Positions 43,957 to 53,104 are shown, counted from the stretch's first letter. The stretch: 64,000 bases of DNA from Neobacillus mesonae (GCA_023715865.1 JAMBOW010000003.1:310001-374000), one strand, 5' to 3'. A program made the numbers and translations. The notes: generated from the sequence alone by a model not told the origin.

Positions 43957-45651
43957 GTGTTTGCTGTCAAAGACATTCTGCTGCAGTTACTGCTTGCAGG
44001 GATTACCCCCCTTCTCTTTTCGTTGTTTCTAGGGCGTATTCGAAGTCAAATTTACGAAGCGAACAAACCGCCTGCTCCTATAAGCATTGAGCGTAACTTG
44101 ATGCTGGCATGTATGATATCCATTGTACTTTGTTTCACTTTCTCTACTATTATATTAGATTCTCTGTATTTAAATTTAAGTATGCTTCCAGCCACTGTGG
44201 CTATTCTTTACGGATCTTACCCCGCTGGTATTTTTGTATCGGTCAGTAGTATCCTTTTATTTGTCGTTTCTACAGAGCATTGGAATGCACTTCCGATTAT
44301 TTTGCAATCCGGCATTCTGCTGTACCCCATTATGCTGCTTCTTACTAAGCGCTTCAAGCATTCCGGACTGGACGGCAAAAGAAGGATGTTTTTTGTTTCA
44401 ATTATCATCTGCTTTATAGCAAGTATGGGCATTACTTTTTTGTCCCTTGCTCCAAGGGAAGCCTATATTCAACTCGATTTTATTATATACTCGCTGATCT
44501 ACTCCATCTCAGCTCTGCTTATCGGGCTTGCGGTTATCCATGTTGTAGAGCAGCAGCTGATTCAGCTGGGGCTTGCAACAGAACGCCAATCCAAACAGCT
44601 GGAGTACAGGCAGCATTTTCAAATGAATGAACAGCTGCTGAATACAATTCCGGTCTCTGTTGTTGCATTTGATGTAGACGGAAAGATTGTGAATGCTAAC
44701 CTGCGAATGCTGACTGAACTGCAGAAGAAAAATCCCTCCATTGAATATGAGACGGAAATGATCGGTAAGCATATTGAGTTCATTATAGGACAAGAACACG
44801 GTTCTAGGGTCACGGAACGGATCCGCTTTGCAGCGAGCAGCGGGAAAATATCATCTGAATATTTGCGTGTCGGTCCGTATACTTTTCATACAACCATTTC
44901 CCCGATCAAGGACCCCTTGGACGGAAGACTTATTGGAACCTCGCTCATCCTGCAGGACATTACGGAGCTCGAGAATCTCCGCAACGAGCTTGCACATGTG
45001 GAAAGACTCAGCTTAGTCGGGCAAATGGCCGCGAGCATTACCCACGAGGTAAGGAATCCAATGGCTGTTGTAAGAGGTTTTCTGCAGCTTATGCATGAGA
45101 AGAGCCCGAGATCCCTTGATCATTATTATCGGATTGTAATGGAAGAATTAGACCGTGCTAATGGGATTATTAATGACTTTTTATCTCTTGCTCAAAATCG
45201 GATCGTGGAGAAGGAAGAAGTGCACCTTCATGATGTTATTCAGGATTTGCTTCCGCTCTTATGGGCAGATGCTAATATGAGAGGTCAAACCATTAAGCTC
45301 AACTTAAGTGAGAATCTGCCCAAATGCCATTTGAATCCGAAAGAAATGAAGCAGCTTATTCTGAACCTGGCCCGCAATGGCATGGAGGCTATGGATAGCA
45401 AAGGAACATTATTCATTGAAACCTCGGTTACAGAGAACCAGATAAATCTAAAAGTAATGGACGAAGGACCAGGGATTCCTGCATCCGCTCAGGAAAAATT
45501 GTTTGAGCCATTTTACACTACAAAATCGAAAGGCACCGGTCTAGGACTTGCTTTGTGTCTAGGCATCGCAGAGCGTCACAATGCCACGATTTGTGTGGAG
45601 TCTGAGGAAGGCAGAGGCACGGCCTTTACCGTTATTTTTAACTATAAATAA
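43957..45651 (+). CDS. Sensor histidine kinase, KinB/sporulation-kinase-like
   Basis: 564 residues. Six or so N-terminal membrane segments form a 5TMR-LYT-type sensor (residues 1-205). A PAS domain follows (LLNTIPVSVVAFDVDGKIVN), then HisKA with phosphoacceptor His363 (QMAASITHEVRNPMAVVRGF) and HATPase_c (N-box ILNLARNGMEAMD, G1 VMDEGPGIP, G2 GTGLGLALCLGI). The architecture resembles KinB/KinE sporulation kinases feeding Spo0F. GTG at 43957 follows GAGAGGAGAG. No response regulator is adjacent, as usual for orphan phosphorelay kinases. The signal is unknown. Confidence 0.9.
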   Translation: MFAVKDILLQLLLAGITPLLFSLFLGRIRSQIYEANKPPAPISIERNLMLACMISIVLCFTFSTIILDSLYLNLSMLPATVAILYGSYPAGIFVSVSSILLFVVSTEHWNALPIILQSGILLYPIMLLLTKRFKHSGLDGKRRMFFVSIIICFIASMGITFLSLAPREAYIQLDFIIYSLIYSISALLIGLAVIHVVEQQLIQLGLATERQSKQLEYRQHFQMNEQLLNTIPVSVVAFDVDGKIVNANLRMLTELQKKNPSIEYETEMIGKHIEFIIGQEHGSRVTERIRFAASSGKISSEYLRVGPYTFHTTISPIKDPLDGRLIGTSLILQDITELENLRNELAHVERLSLVGQMAASITHEVRNPMAVVRGFLQLMHEKSPRSLDHYYRIVMEELDRANGIINDFLSLAQNRIVEKEEVHLHDVIQDLLPLLWADANMRGQTIKLNLSENLPKCHLNPKEMKQLILNLARNGMEAMDSKGTLFIETSVTENQINLKVMDEGPGIPASAQEKLFEPFYTTKSKGTGLGLALCLGIAERHNATICVESEEGRGTAFTVIFNYK

Positions 45652-45757
45652 ATAGCATCTGTTTAAGCAGCATTAAAAAGGTGTATCAATACATAGAACA
45701 TAGGGGCTATGTTACCCATGGGATAAAACCGTTTAGTCGGTGTCATAATAGGGAGGG

Positions 45758-45781
45758 CCATCTGCTCGAAAGAGCAGGTGG
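45758..45781 (+). other. GAAA-tetraloop hairpin ahead of small gene
   Basis: CCATCTGCTC and GAGCAGGTGG form a ten-base-pair stem (one G-U) closed by a GAAA tetraloop. No T run follows, so it is a leader hairpin rather than a terminator. Confidence 0.55.
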
Positions 45782-45818
45782 AAATTCTAATTCTGAACCG
45801 AAGAAAGGAGAGTTTCCC

Positions 45819-45935
45819 ATGGCAAAAAACGATTCCAAACAACAAGAGATTCAAAAGCAGTCCAACAAGAAAAACCGCAATCAAGGTCAAGTCGTTGATA
45901 AAAAGCTGGATGGGGATAACTTCCCTGCCACCTAA
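45819..45935 (+). CDS. Small hydrophilic protein, 38 residues
   Basis: ATG at 45819 has AAAGGAGAG six to seven bases upstream, an excellent site. The product is rich in Lys, Asn and Gln (AKNDSKQQEIQKQSNKKNRN) and ends KKLDGDNFPAT. Composition recalls small spore or stress proteins, but it matches no SASP family I know. The open frame extends upstream to 45681 without a ribosome site. A GAAA-tetraloop hairpin lies 38 bases upstream. Confidence 0.6.
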   Translation: MAKNDSKQQEIQKQSNKKNRNQGQVVDKKLDGDNFPAT

Positions 45936-45940
45936 CGCAT

Positions 45941-45962
45941 CCGCATGGTTACAGGCGGTTTT
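45941..45962 (+). terminator. Weak terminator after small gene
   Basis: CCGC-TG pairs with CA-GCGG, followed by TTTT. Confidence 0.4.
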
Positions 45963-46024
45963 CCATCCTCATGTAAGTGAAGCAGGATATAGAGTACACA
46001 CGGTTCTTTTTACATGTTCATCCC

Positions 46025-46052
46025 TTGCGTTCACAACTTATGAATGTATAAT
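46025..46052 (+). promoter_or_regulatory. Sigma-A promoter of bacilliredoxin gene
   Basis: TTGCGT (46025-46030), 16 bases, then TATAAT (46047-46052), about 28 bases before the start codon. Confidence 0.65.
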
Positions 46053-46079
46053 AAAAGTTAGTGAAGGAGTGAATAGAAC

Positions 46080-46514
46080 ATGTCTATGTCTTTTGACCAA
46101 TACATGAGAGATATGGTTCAGCCTATGAGGGATGAACTGACACGCCTCGGTATCGAGGAGCTTCGTACACCTGAAGAAGTAGAGGCTAATCTGCCGGGTG
46201 CAAAAGGAACTGCGCTTGTTGTTGTCAATTCGGTCTGCGGTTGTGCAGCAGGTCAAGCACGTCCTGGCGTAGCCAAAGCGCTTGAGAATGAAGCAACACC
46301 TGACCACTTGTTTACCGTATTTGCTGGCCAAGATAAAGAAGCAACGGCTAAAGCTCGTGAATATTTTGCTCCATACCCGCCGTCTTCACCATCCATTGCG
46401 CTCATGAAGGATGGAGAGCTGGTACACTTTATCGAACGTCATCAGATCGAGAATCGTTCAGCTGAAGAAATTGCAGCCGATCTAGAGGGTGCATTTAACC
46501 AGTATTGCAAATAA
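46080..46514 (+). CDS. brxB: Bacilliredoxin BrxA/BrxB (YphP/YqiW family)
   Basis: 144 residues. A thioredoxin-like fold with the CGC active site (VVVNSVCGCAAGQARPGVAK; Cys53, Cys55) and PPSSPSIALMKDGELVHFIE. Bacilliredoxins remove bacillithiol from S-bacillithiolated proteins after oxidative stress. ATG at 46080 has AAGGAG ten bases upstream; ATG 46086 is possible. It has its own promoter and terminator. Confidence 0.93.
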   Translation: MSMSFDQYMRDMVQPMRDELTRLGIEELRTPEEVEANLPGAKGTALVVVNSVCGCAAGQARPGVAKALENEATPDHLFTVFAGQDKEATAKAREYFAPYPPSSPSIALMKDGELVHFIERHQIENRSAEEIAADLEGAFNQYCK

Positions 46515-46525
46515 TTTAGTTACAT

Positions 46526-46571
46526 AACGCCCCGATTCTTTCGGATTAGTCCCGAAATTACGGGGCGTTTT
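46526..46571 (+). terminator. Intrinsic terminator of bacilliredoxin gene
   Basis: AACGCCCCG (46526-46534) pairs with CGGGGCGTT (46561-46569), with an inner TTTCGG/CCGAAA hairpin in the loop, then TT-GG-CTTTTTT. Confidence 0.78.
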
Positions 46572-46623
46572 GGCTTTTTTCATTATTTCTATACCAGACT
46601 TAAAGAAACGGGGTGCGTAAACT

Positions 46624-47433
46624 ATGAGTTTACAAGAACAAATCATTGCTGAATTAAAAGTAAAGCCGTCGATTAATGTAGAGGAAGAAGTTCGCAAGCG
46701 TGTAGATTTTCTTAAAGAATATGTACTTAAGTCAGGTACCAAGGGTCTGCTAATTGCCATCAGCGGCGGAATTGACAGTGCAGTAGCGGCAGCGCTTTGT
46801 AAACAAGCAACGGACGAGCTGACGGAGGAAAAAGGGGAAGAATACAAGACTTTGGGTGTATTCCAGCCTTATGGCGAGCAGGTAGATATTTCTGACAGCT
46901 ACGCTGTAGCCAAAGCATTTGATTTAAAACATACCGTAGAGACGAATATTGAAGAAGCTGTAAATGAAATTGCGCTTGAGGTGGAGCATGGCTTCAAATC
47001 GCTGGGGACTCCGCGTCACATGACACCGCAAGGTAAAGGTAATGTAAAAGCAAGAACCCGGATGGTCGTGCAATATGCACTTTCTTTTGAGATGAATCTG
47101 CTTGTTGTAGGTACAGACCATGCTTCTGAGGCGATTACTGGCTTCTACACAAAATGGGGTGACGGAGCAGTCGATATTACACCTCTCAGCAGTCTGAACA
47201 AACGTCAGGTTCGCCAGATCGCAGCTTACATAGGTGTACCTCAATCCGTGCTGGATAAAGCACCGACCGCTGGATTATGGGAAGGTCAAACGGATGAGAA
47301 AGAGCTGGGCATCACCTATGACGACAACAGCAACTATCTTGAAGGTAAAGAAATCAATCCTGAAGCTAGAGAGAAGCTGGAAGCGGCATATTTGCGCACC
47401 GGACATAAACGTAACGCTATTCCAGGAATTTAA
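46624..47433 (+). CDS. nadE: Ammonia-dependent NAD synthetase NadE
   Basis: 269 residues, normal for single-domain NadE. The PP-loop SGGIDSAVAAALCKQ binds ATP; GNVKARTRMVVQYALSFEMN and VVGTDHASEAITGFYTKWGD match the NaAD site, and TAGLWEGQTDEKELGITYDD is also diagnostic. It amidates nicotinic acid adenine dinucleotide to NAD with free ammonia. ATG follows ACGGGGTGCGTAAACT, a modest ribosome site. Confidence 0.96.
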   Translation: MSLQEQIIAELKVKPSINVEEEVRKRVDFLKEYVLKSGTKGLLIAISGGIDSAVAAALCKQATDELTEEKGEEYKTLGVFQPYGEQVDISDSYAVAKAFDLKHTVETNIEEAVNEIALEVEHGFKSLGTPRHMTPQGKGNVKARTRMVVQYALSFEMNLLVVGTDHASEAITGFYTKWGDGAVDITPLSSLNKRQVRQIAAYIGVPQSVLDKAPTAGLWEGQTDEKELGITYDDNSNYLEGKEINPEAREKLEAAYLRTGHKRNAIPGI

Positions 47434-47473
47434 TTCGCTGTAACAAACAATAGGACAGGCTTTTATCTATATT

Positions 47474-47496
47474 CAACCCTCGTTGTTGGGGCTTTT
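47474..47496 (+). terminator. Weak terminator candidate after nadE
   Basis: A short CCC/GGG stem followed by CTTTTTG; a second GGGGGTTTTTGA lies 20 bases further on. Confidence 0.3.
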
Positions 47497-47571
47497 TGCT
47501 ACCTTGACGGGGGTTTTTGATTTGCCCGTGCACCTGATACAATAGAACCAGGACAAAGGGTGGTGAAGAGC

Positions 47572-47964
47572 TTGATTTATGGAATTGGAAACGATGTGCT
47601 TGAAACAGCACGGATTCAAAAAATTATGGATGGCGATAACGGGGAACGGTTTATCCACAGAGTACTCACAGTGAAGGAACGGCTGCTCCTGAATTCACGC
47701 ACAGGCAGTGAAACCCAGTACGTCTCCGGGCGCTTTGCTGCTAAAGAATCCATTGCCAAAGCTTTTGGCTGCGGCATCGGGGGAGTGCTTGGATTTCAGG
47801 ATATTGAAATCATGCCGAATGAACGGGGTAAACCGAAGGTTTCAATATCTGCTGAAGCATGGAAGCGTCTTGGGCTTAGCGGTGAACCTGCATACCTTGT
47901 CCATCTGAGCATCTCGCACCAGCCGGGTCTGGCCGCCGCCTTTGCGATCGTTGAACGGGTATAG
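47572..47964 (+). CDS. acpS: Holo-[acyl-carrier-protein] synthase AcpS
   Basis: 130 residues. The N-terminal IYGIGNDVLETARIQKIM and the FAAKESIAKAFGCGIGG magnesium/CoA site are typical, and it ends with HLSISHQPGLAAAFAIVERV. It transfers 4'-phosphopantetheine from CoA to acyl carrier protein. The frame opens at GTG 47560, but that codon abuts AAAGG; TTG at 47572 has AAAGGGTGG about eight bases upstream and gives the family N-terminus. Confidence 0.93.
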   Translation: MIYGIGNDVLETARIQKIMDGDNGERFIHRVLTVKERLLLNSRTGSETQYVSGRFAAKESIAKAFGCGIGGVLGFQDIEIMPNERGKPKVSISAEAWKRLGLSGEPAYLVHLSISHQPGLAAAFAIVERV

Positions 47965-48010
47965 ACTATGAGTTAGATTTGAAATAGAGAATGGGAGAAT
48001 TGTAACAGAA

Positions 48011-49156
48011 ATGGATCAAATGAATGCAAAAAAGTTTTTCAGCACGGAGCTGTTAAATTGGTATATGCAAAATAAGCGTGATCTCCCCTGGAGACGCCAT
48101 CGAGATCCTTACTATATATGGGTATCGGAGATCATGCTGCAGCAGACCAGGGTAGACACGGTAATTCCTTATTTTCAGCGTTTTATTGAGCGGTTTCCGA
48201 CCCTTAAGGACTTGGCGGAAGCCCCTGAAGAAGATGTGTTGAAGCTATGGGAGGGTCTGGGCTATTACTCAAGAGCTCGCAATCTGCAGGCTGCTGCAAG
48301 GCAAGTGATGGAACAGCACGACGGAGCAGTACCAAGCCGGAAGGATGAGGTCTCGAATTTAAAAGGGGTTGGACCCTACACAGCTGGAGCGATACTCAGT
48401 ATTGCGTTTAATCAGTCTCAGCCGGCAGTAGACGGAAACGTCATGCGTGTGTTATCCCGCTACTTCCTCATTGAGGACGACATCATGAAGGGCAGCACGA
48501 GAGTCAAGATGGAGAGCCTGGCCGAAGAACTAATACCGGAAGGCCGGGCGTCGGATTTCAATCAGGCATTAATGGAGCTTGGAGCACTGGTTTGTACACC
48601 CAAATCACCCCACTGCCTGACTTGCCCGGTGATGGAAATGTGCACAGGGCGGATTGAGGGAAGAGAAGAAACATTACCTGTGAAGAAGAAGGCCAAACCT
48701 CCTCGTCCGGAGCAGCGTATTGCTGCCTTAGTCGTCGGCACAGGTGTGAATGAGGGGAAAGTCCTTGTTCGTCAGCGACCTATGACGGGTCTGCTTGCAA
48801 GGATGTGGGAGCTGCCGCATATCCTAGCGTCCGCACCTGGTGAGCTTGCCCACCAAGTCCCGGATGAGCCTGCTATGGATCTTATTGCCGGACATTTGCT
48901 TGAAGAGGGATTTCAGGTAAAGCCAACCTCGTTCTGGAAACTGGCAGAGCATACCTTCAGTCATATCCATTGGACCCTGCAGGTGTACCGTTGTCAGGAA
49001 GCAGAAGCCGTGCTTACTTCCGCTATGGTAGCAGAACAGATCGAAGCTTATACTGATGAAGAACATCTGTACCGCTGGATTGGGGCTGAGGATATGGAGA
49101 CATTGGCATTTCCAAATGTGTTTCTGAAATTATTGCGAGATCATTTTGATCATTAA
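48011..49156 (+). CDS. mutY: A/G-specific adenine glycosylase MutY
   Basis: 381 residues. Catalytic Glu40 in SEIMLQQTRVDTVIPYFQRF, helix-hairpin-helix LKGVGPYTAGAILSIAF followed by catalytic Asp in PAVDGNVMRVLSRYF, and the [4Fe-4S] cluster Cys set in CTPKSPHCLTCPVMEMCTG. The C-terminal NUDIX-like domain (VLVRQRPMTGLLARMWELPH) recognises 8-oxoguanine. It removes adenine mispaired with 8-oxoG. The ribosome site is weak (GGGAG about 14 bases upstream). Confidence 0.95.
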   Translation: MDQMNAKKFFSTELLNWYMQNKRDLPWRRHRDPYYIWVSEIMLQQTRVDTVIPYFQRFIERFPTLKDLAEAPEEDVLKLWEGLGYYSRARNLQAAARQVMEQHDGAVPSRKDEVSNLKGVGPYTAGAILSIAFNQSQPAVDGNVMRVLSRYFLIEDDIMKGSTRVKMESLAEELIPEGRASDFNQALMELGALVCTPKSPHCLTCPVMEMCTGRIEGREETLPVKKKAKPPRPEQRIAALVVGTGVNEGKVLVRQRPMTGLLARMWELPHILASAPGELAHQVPDEPAMDLIAGHLLEEGFQVKPTSFWKLAEHTFSHIHWTLQVYRCQEAEAVLTSAMVAEQIEAYTDEEHLYRWIGAEDMETLAFPNVFLKLLRDHFDH

Positions 49157-49173
49157 TTTTCGGAGGATTTGTA

Positions 49174-49238
49174 AAGAGCATCGCTTTAGTACGTAAGGGG
49201 GGTTCCCACATACGTCTTGGGCGGCGGCTCTTTTTTTT
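49174..49238 (+). terminator. Branched terminator after mutY
   Basis: AAGAGC (49174-49179) pairs with GCTCTT (49227-49232), enclosing ACGTA/TACGT and GGG/CCC pairs, followed by eight T. Confidence 0.55.
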
Positions 49239-49413
49239 ATGATTTCTATGCTTCCCCGTCTTGAGTCTAGGCAAAGAAACGGTCCGTAGACCGTCTTTAA
49301 ATCACCTGATTTGTCGTAATCTATGATAGACAGCAAACGGAATTTTGGACAATCGTGGTTGTATAAAAGGTATTCCGGCCTAGCCTTATTTGAAAAAGAG
49401 GAGTGAAGCTGAT

Positions 49414-51210
49414 TTGACTATTTTTAAAGGGCTTATTCGAAAGTATTGGTACTTTTATGTGATCCTTGGCGTTTACATGCTAATTGAGATTGGGTCGAAC
49501 CTTTCCATTGCCTGGCTGTTCGGGGAGCTGACAGAGACAGCGGTGGGCGGGGAGATGTCCAAGTTTACGCCTTTGATTCTGGCGGGGGCTGTGCTTATTC
49601 TGGTTATCGGCCTCAATCAGTTTGCCGGCGGATTTGTGAAGGCAAAGGTATCGGCTAACGTACAGGATGAGCTTCGCAAGCAAACATTTGGTACAATGCT
49701 GCAGCTACCGCAGGACTATTATGATAAGCACCACACAGGGGACTTGTTATCCCGGATTACAACAGATAATAAGACGATAGGCAACGCGCTGGGGCATACT
49801 TTAATTGAACTCGTGAAAAACCCGATTATGGCTGTGGCCTCCTTTATTTATCTAGCCATCATTGAATGGAGACTCGCTTTAATAAGCCTCATCATTGGTC
49901 CGGCCATTTTACTCTGCGGACTTATGCTTGGAAAGACCATACGGCATCAATCAAATGAAGCACAGCAGAAGTGGGGAACGATGACTTCTTTTATTCAGGA
50001 TGTTTCCGGAGCAAGTATCATTTTTAAAGTCTTCCGGCTGGAGGCCATATTTGGGCGTAAGTTTAAGCAGCAATCGGCCGTGGTAAGGGAGCAGGAGACT
50101 AAGGTGGGGCTTACCAGCAGTATATTACAGTCATTGTCGAATCTCATCGGGCTGTCTGCGTTTATCATGGCTATTACATACGGAGCCTATATGGTTACTC
50201 AAAATACGATTACTATAGGCAGCCTTATGGCTTTCGTACAGCTGATGAATTATGTCATTATGCCGTTTACAACGTTTGCTGCAACTTGGGGAGAGATGCA
50301 GGTTTCGCTTGGAGCAGCAGACAGGATACAGGAGGTGCTTCGTGAAGCTCCAGAAGAGGAAATAAGAAGTGAACGCAAGGAACGTACAACAACAGGCAAA
50401 GAGACACAAGTCAGTCTGGAGCAGGTAAGTTTCTCCTATTCAGATAACAAGGTGTTGGAGAAAATTTCATTAGAGATTGAACAAGGGAAATTCACCGCGA
50501 TCGTGGGAACAAGCGGGAGCGGGAAAAGTACATTATTCCGGCTGCTCCTTGGCTTATATAAACCGAATGGAGGTGAAATACTTGTAAGCGGCTGCTCCTA
50601 CTCCGAGCTTACGTATGAAGAAATCCGGAATTTATATGCCTTGGTGCCGCAAGAACCGTATTTGTTCGCTGGAACCATCAGGGAAAATATATTATACGGG
50701 CGAGAGGACGCAACAGAGCAGGAATTGATTCAGGCAGCTGTACACGCTAATGCCTACTCTTTTATTCAGCAATTTCCGGAAGGCTTGGATTCTCAAGTGG
50801 GGGAAAGGGGAAGTCAGTTGTCCGGAGGACAGAGACAGCGAATCGCAATTGCAAGAGCAATATTAAAGAATGCGCCAATTCTGCTGTTGGATGAAGCAAC
50901 CGCTTCTCTTGATAATGAATCGGAACAGCTCGTACAGGATGCTTTGCGTCAGCTAATGAATGACAGAACAACCGTTGCGATTGCACACAGGCTGTCCACC
51001 ATTCAGCATGCTGACAAGATCATAGTCATTCATGAAGGTAAAGTTGCCGAGAGCGGACGGCATGAAGACCTCATGCTGCTTCAAGGTCATTATTATGAGC
51101 TATATCGTGCTAAGCTGGACGAGGAGGGACTCATACCAAATCAGACGGAAGTAACGAATGTATTAGGAGAGGCATCCGGTATAACAAAAACGGCTCCAAT
51201 AGCTAACTAA
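49414..51210 (+). CDS. ABC exporter, BmrA-type half transporter
   Basis: 598 residues: six membrane helices (about 1-320) fused to an ATPase domain with Walker A GTSGSGKST, Q-loop VPQEPYLFAGTIRENILYGR, signature [17 protein letters not shown], Walker B ILLLDEATASLDNESEQ and switch His AIAHRLSTIQHADKI. It should dimerise and export drugs, lipids or peptides. The frame opens at TTG 49390; TTG at 49414, ten bases after AGAGGAG, is more likely the start. The C-terminal tail after residue 570 is short and not conserved. Confidence 0.91.
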   Translation: MTIFKGLIRKYWYFYVILGVYMLIEIGSNLSIAWLFGELTETAVGGEMSKFTPLILAGAVLILVIGLNQFAGGFVKAKVSANVQDELRKQTFGTMLQLPQDYYDKHHTGDLLSRITTDNKTIGNALGHTLIELVKNPIMAVASFIYLAIIEWRLALISLIIGPAILLCGLMLGKTIRHQSNEAQQKWGTMTSFIQDVSGASIIFKVFRLEAIFGRKFKQQSAVVREQETKVGLTSSILQSLSNLIGLSAFIMAITYGAYMVTQNTITIGSLMAFVQLMNYVIMPFTTFAATWGEMQVSLGAADRIQEVLREAPEEEIRSERKERTTTGKETQVSLEQVSFSYSDNKVLEKISLEIEQGKFTAIVGTSGSGKSTLFRLLLGLYKPNGGEILVSGCSYSELTYEEIRNLYALVPQEPYLFAGTIRENILYGREDATEQELIQAAVHANAYSFIQQFPEGLDSQVGERGSQLSGGQRQRIAIARAILKNAPILLLDEATASLDNESEQLVQDALRQLMNDRTTVAIAHRLSTIQHADKIIVIHEGKVAESGRHEDLMLLQGHYYELYRAKLDEEGLIPNQTEVTNVLGEASGITKTAPIAN

Positions 51211-51242
51211 CGAATAACCGCACTGTTTGGATATGTACATAA

Positions 51243-51294
51243 AAAGCAGCCCTGGCTAGAGTGAAAGACCACTTCAGCCAGGGCTGCTTTATTT
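51243..51294. terminator. Bidirectional terminator between ABC exporter and sodA
   Basis: AAAGCAGCCCTGGCT (51243-51257) and AGCCAGGGCTGCTTT (51276-51290) form a perfect 15-base-pair stem. Confidence 0.9.
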
Positions 51295-51310
51295 CATATA
51301 CGATAACTGC

Positions 51311-51922
51311 TTATTTTGCAGCAGCGTAACGTTTGTTAACTTCATCCCAGTTAATTACATTCCAGAAAGCTCCGATGTAATCAGGGCGTTTGTTTTGATA
51401 TTTCAGGTAGTAAGCATGCTCCCATACATCAAGACCAAGAACAGGAGTCAGGCCTTCGAATACAGGGCTGTCTTGGTTAGGAGTGCTAGTAATAGCCAGT
51501 TTGCCGTCTTTACCGACAACAAGCCATGCCCAGCCGCTGCCGAAACGAGTTGTAGCTGCTTTAGCAAAGTCTTCTTTGAATTTGTCAAAGCCGCCAAGCT
51601 CACTGTCGATCGCTGCTGCGATTTCGCCAGTTGGAGCGCCGCCGCCGTTAGGTCCGATAATTTCCCAGAACAGGCTGTGGTTGTGATGACCGCCGCCGTT
51701 GTTGCGAACCGCTGTGCGGATGCTTTCAGGCACGCTGTCGAGGTTAGCAAGCAGATCTTCAAGGGATTTCTCTTGAAGCTCAGGAGCGTTTTCCAAAGCA
51801 GCGTTCAAGTTCGTTACATAAGTATTGTGATGGCGATCGTGGTGAATTTCCATCGTTTGAGCGTCGATATGTGGTTCTAATGCATCGTTTGCGTAAGGAA
51901 GTGCTGGTAATTGGAATGCCAT
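51311..51922 (-). CDS. sodA: Manganese superoxide dismutase SodA
   Basis: 203 residues. Metal ligands are His27 ([11 protein letters not shown]), His82 ([11 protein letters not shown]), Asp165 and His169 ([20 protein letters not shown]). Gln in the active-site region and overall sequence match Mn-type bacillar SodA. It converts superoxide to peroxide and oxygen. ATG at 51922 has AGGAGG nine bases upstream; the longer open frame to 51985 is not used. A second SOD-family gene lies at 57692. Confidence 0.96.
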   Translation of the reverse strand: MAFQLPALPYANDALEPHIDAQTMEIHHDRHHNTYVTNLNAALENAPELQEKSLEDLLANLDSVPESIRTAVRNNGGGHHNHSLFWEIIGPNGGGAPTGEIAAAIDSELGGFDKFKEDFAKAATTRFGSGWAWLVVGKDGKLAITSTPNQDSPVFEGLTPVLGLDVWEHAYYLKYQNKRPDYIGAFWNVINWDEVNKRYAAAK

Positions 51923-52143
51923 AATTGAAATTCCTCCTAAAAATAAATTAAAGGTCAAATCTTTATGTAGATTTCCCCTCGACACTTATATTAAACCCTA
52001 TTCAGCATATTTAATCAACATTTTTGTTTGTTAAGTTGCTGCAAAAGGATTTCAATGTAACATAGAATTAACAATAAGAATCATTTCCTAAGATTATGTG
52101 TTAACAAGTTTGACACCAAATATACAAACTTTAACAACAAAAA

Positions 52144-52171
52144 TGTAAACGCTTAATATTAAGCGCTTACA
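52144..52171. promoter_or_regulatory. 28-base palindrome made of two opposed cre-like halves
   Basis: From TGTAAACGCTTAAT to ATTAAGCGCTTACA the sequence is self-complementary with one mismatch. Each half resembles a cre box (TGTAANCGCTT). It lies 222 bases from sodA and 269 bases from the GNAT gene. Confidence 0.5.
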
Positions 52172-52300
52172 GAAGAAAAAGCGTGTTTTCTGGAGCAAAG
52201 TGTGGTTTAATGGACGATGAAGAAGATATATCTCGTTTTTTGTCATATTATCATTTCCTGAACATTTCTGGCTCTCCTAAACGGGATGTGGCAGATGTTT

Positions 52301-52323
52301 CGGCCGGCTTTAGGCCGGTTTTT
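52301..52323 (+). terminator. Terminator-like hairpin with no gene upstream
   Basis: CGGCC-N7-GGCCG followed by a run of five T. No plus-strand gene precedes it within 1 kb, so it may end a small RNA. Confidence 0.45.
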
Positions 52324-52439
52324 CCGTCTGTGTATATCATTCTAATATATTCAGATGGATAATCATCGGGTTTTTGGTAAAAAGGTTGTGCCTTTTTTGT
52401 AAAACCTCACTAAAGTTAACGAAAAGGGAGATTTAGCAG

Positions 52440-52865
52440 ATGAACGTTCGTTCCTTTCAGTTGAGTGACGCAAGCCGTATGACAGAGCTCCTGCAAGTCG
52501 CTTTGTCGGAAGATTGCTTCGAGAACACGATGGGTCCATTTGCACGTCAGTTGTCCTGGGATTCCGATCTTATTATGGTAGCGGAGCAGGATGGAGAACT
52601 AATCGGTGCATTAATCGGAACAATCGATGAGAATCAAGGCTTTATTTACCGTATTGCCGTTCATCCCGATTTCAGACGCCAAGGCGTTGGCAAAGCTCTT
52701 GTGCAGGCGCTTGAACAGCGCTTCCAGCAGCGTAAGGTCAGAAGCGTATGGGTTGCGGGGGATGAACATAACAAAGCAGCGATGCCGCTGTATGAAGCCA
52801 TGGGATACGGTGCTAGTCAGGTAATGAAGGCATTCCAGAAGCTCAGCATTCTGGCACACAACTAA
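52440..52865 (+). CDS. GNAT family N-acetyltransferase
   Basis: 141 residues, a compact GNAT: RIAVHPDFRRQGVGKALVQA is the acetyl-CoA loop (R/Q-x-x-G-x-G/A), followed by VWVAGDEHNKAAMPLYEAMG. The substrate is unknown. ATG at 52440 has AAAGGGAG nine bases upstream. It is monocistronic; a dispersed repeat follows. Confidence 0.86.
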   Translation: MNVRSFQLSDASRMTELLQVALSEDCFENTMGPFARQLSWDSDLIMVAEQDGELIGALIGTIDENQGFIYRIAVHPDFRRQGVGKALVQALEQRFQQRKVRSVWVAGDEHNKAAMPLYEAMGYGASQVMKAFQKLSILAHN

Positions 52866-52910
52866 GAGACAGTCGAGAATAATAGATAGATAGAGAAATT
52901 TCTAGGGATG

Positions 52911-52994
52911 AATTGAACTAAAGATTGATGATCCCGTCATTTTGCATTTATTGTTTTTTAAAGATTAGGCTATATCACGTTCTTTAGTTCAATT
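52911..52994. repeat. Dispersed repeat with TGAACTAAAG ends, copy 2
   Basis: AATTGAACTAAAGA (52911-52924) and TCTTTAGTTCAATT (52981-52994) are perfect 14-base inverted ends around 56 AT-rich bases. The core ends, spacing and internal CATTTTGC are shared with the element at 12227-12302. Confidence 0.5.
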
Positions 52995-53013
52995 TATTTC
53001 TGATCCATATTAG

Positions 53014-53060
53014 GCATATCTTGGCTTCCAATTGCAAATGGAACTGAGATATGCTTTTCT
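53014..53060 (+). terminator. Intrinsic terminator downstream of GNAT gene
   Basis: GCATATCT...TTCCA pairs with TGGAA...AGATATGC, followed by TTTTCT. Confidence 0.65.
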
Positions 53061-53104
53061 ATTCATATGGCATTTTTATATAAAACTCGAGGTGATAGAA
53101 GCGA

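Larger units (their letters stand above)
51923..52439. other. Intergenic region upstream of sodA and GNAT gene
   Basis: No gene is supported in these 517 bases. They include the sodA promoter zone, a 28-base palindrome (52144-52171), a terminator-like hairpin (52301-52323), and a small AAAAAGG/CCTTTTT hairpin (52378-52398). A 48-codon open frame from about 52209 lacks a ribosome site. Confidence 0.4.

Noticed and set aside
52209-52352. 48-codon frame between sodA and the GNAT gene
   Set aside because: No ribosome site, and the terminator-like hairpin lies inside it.
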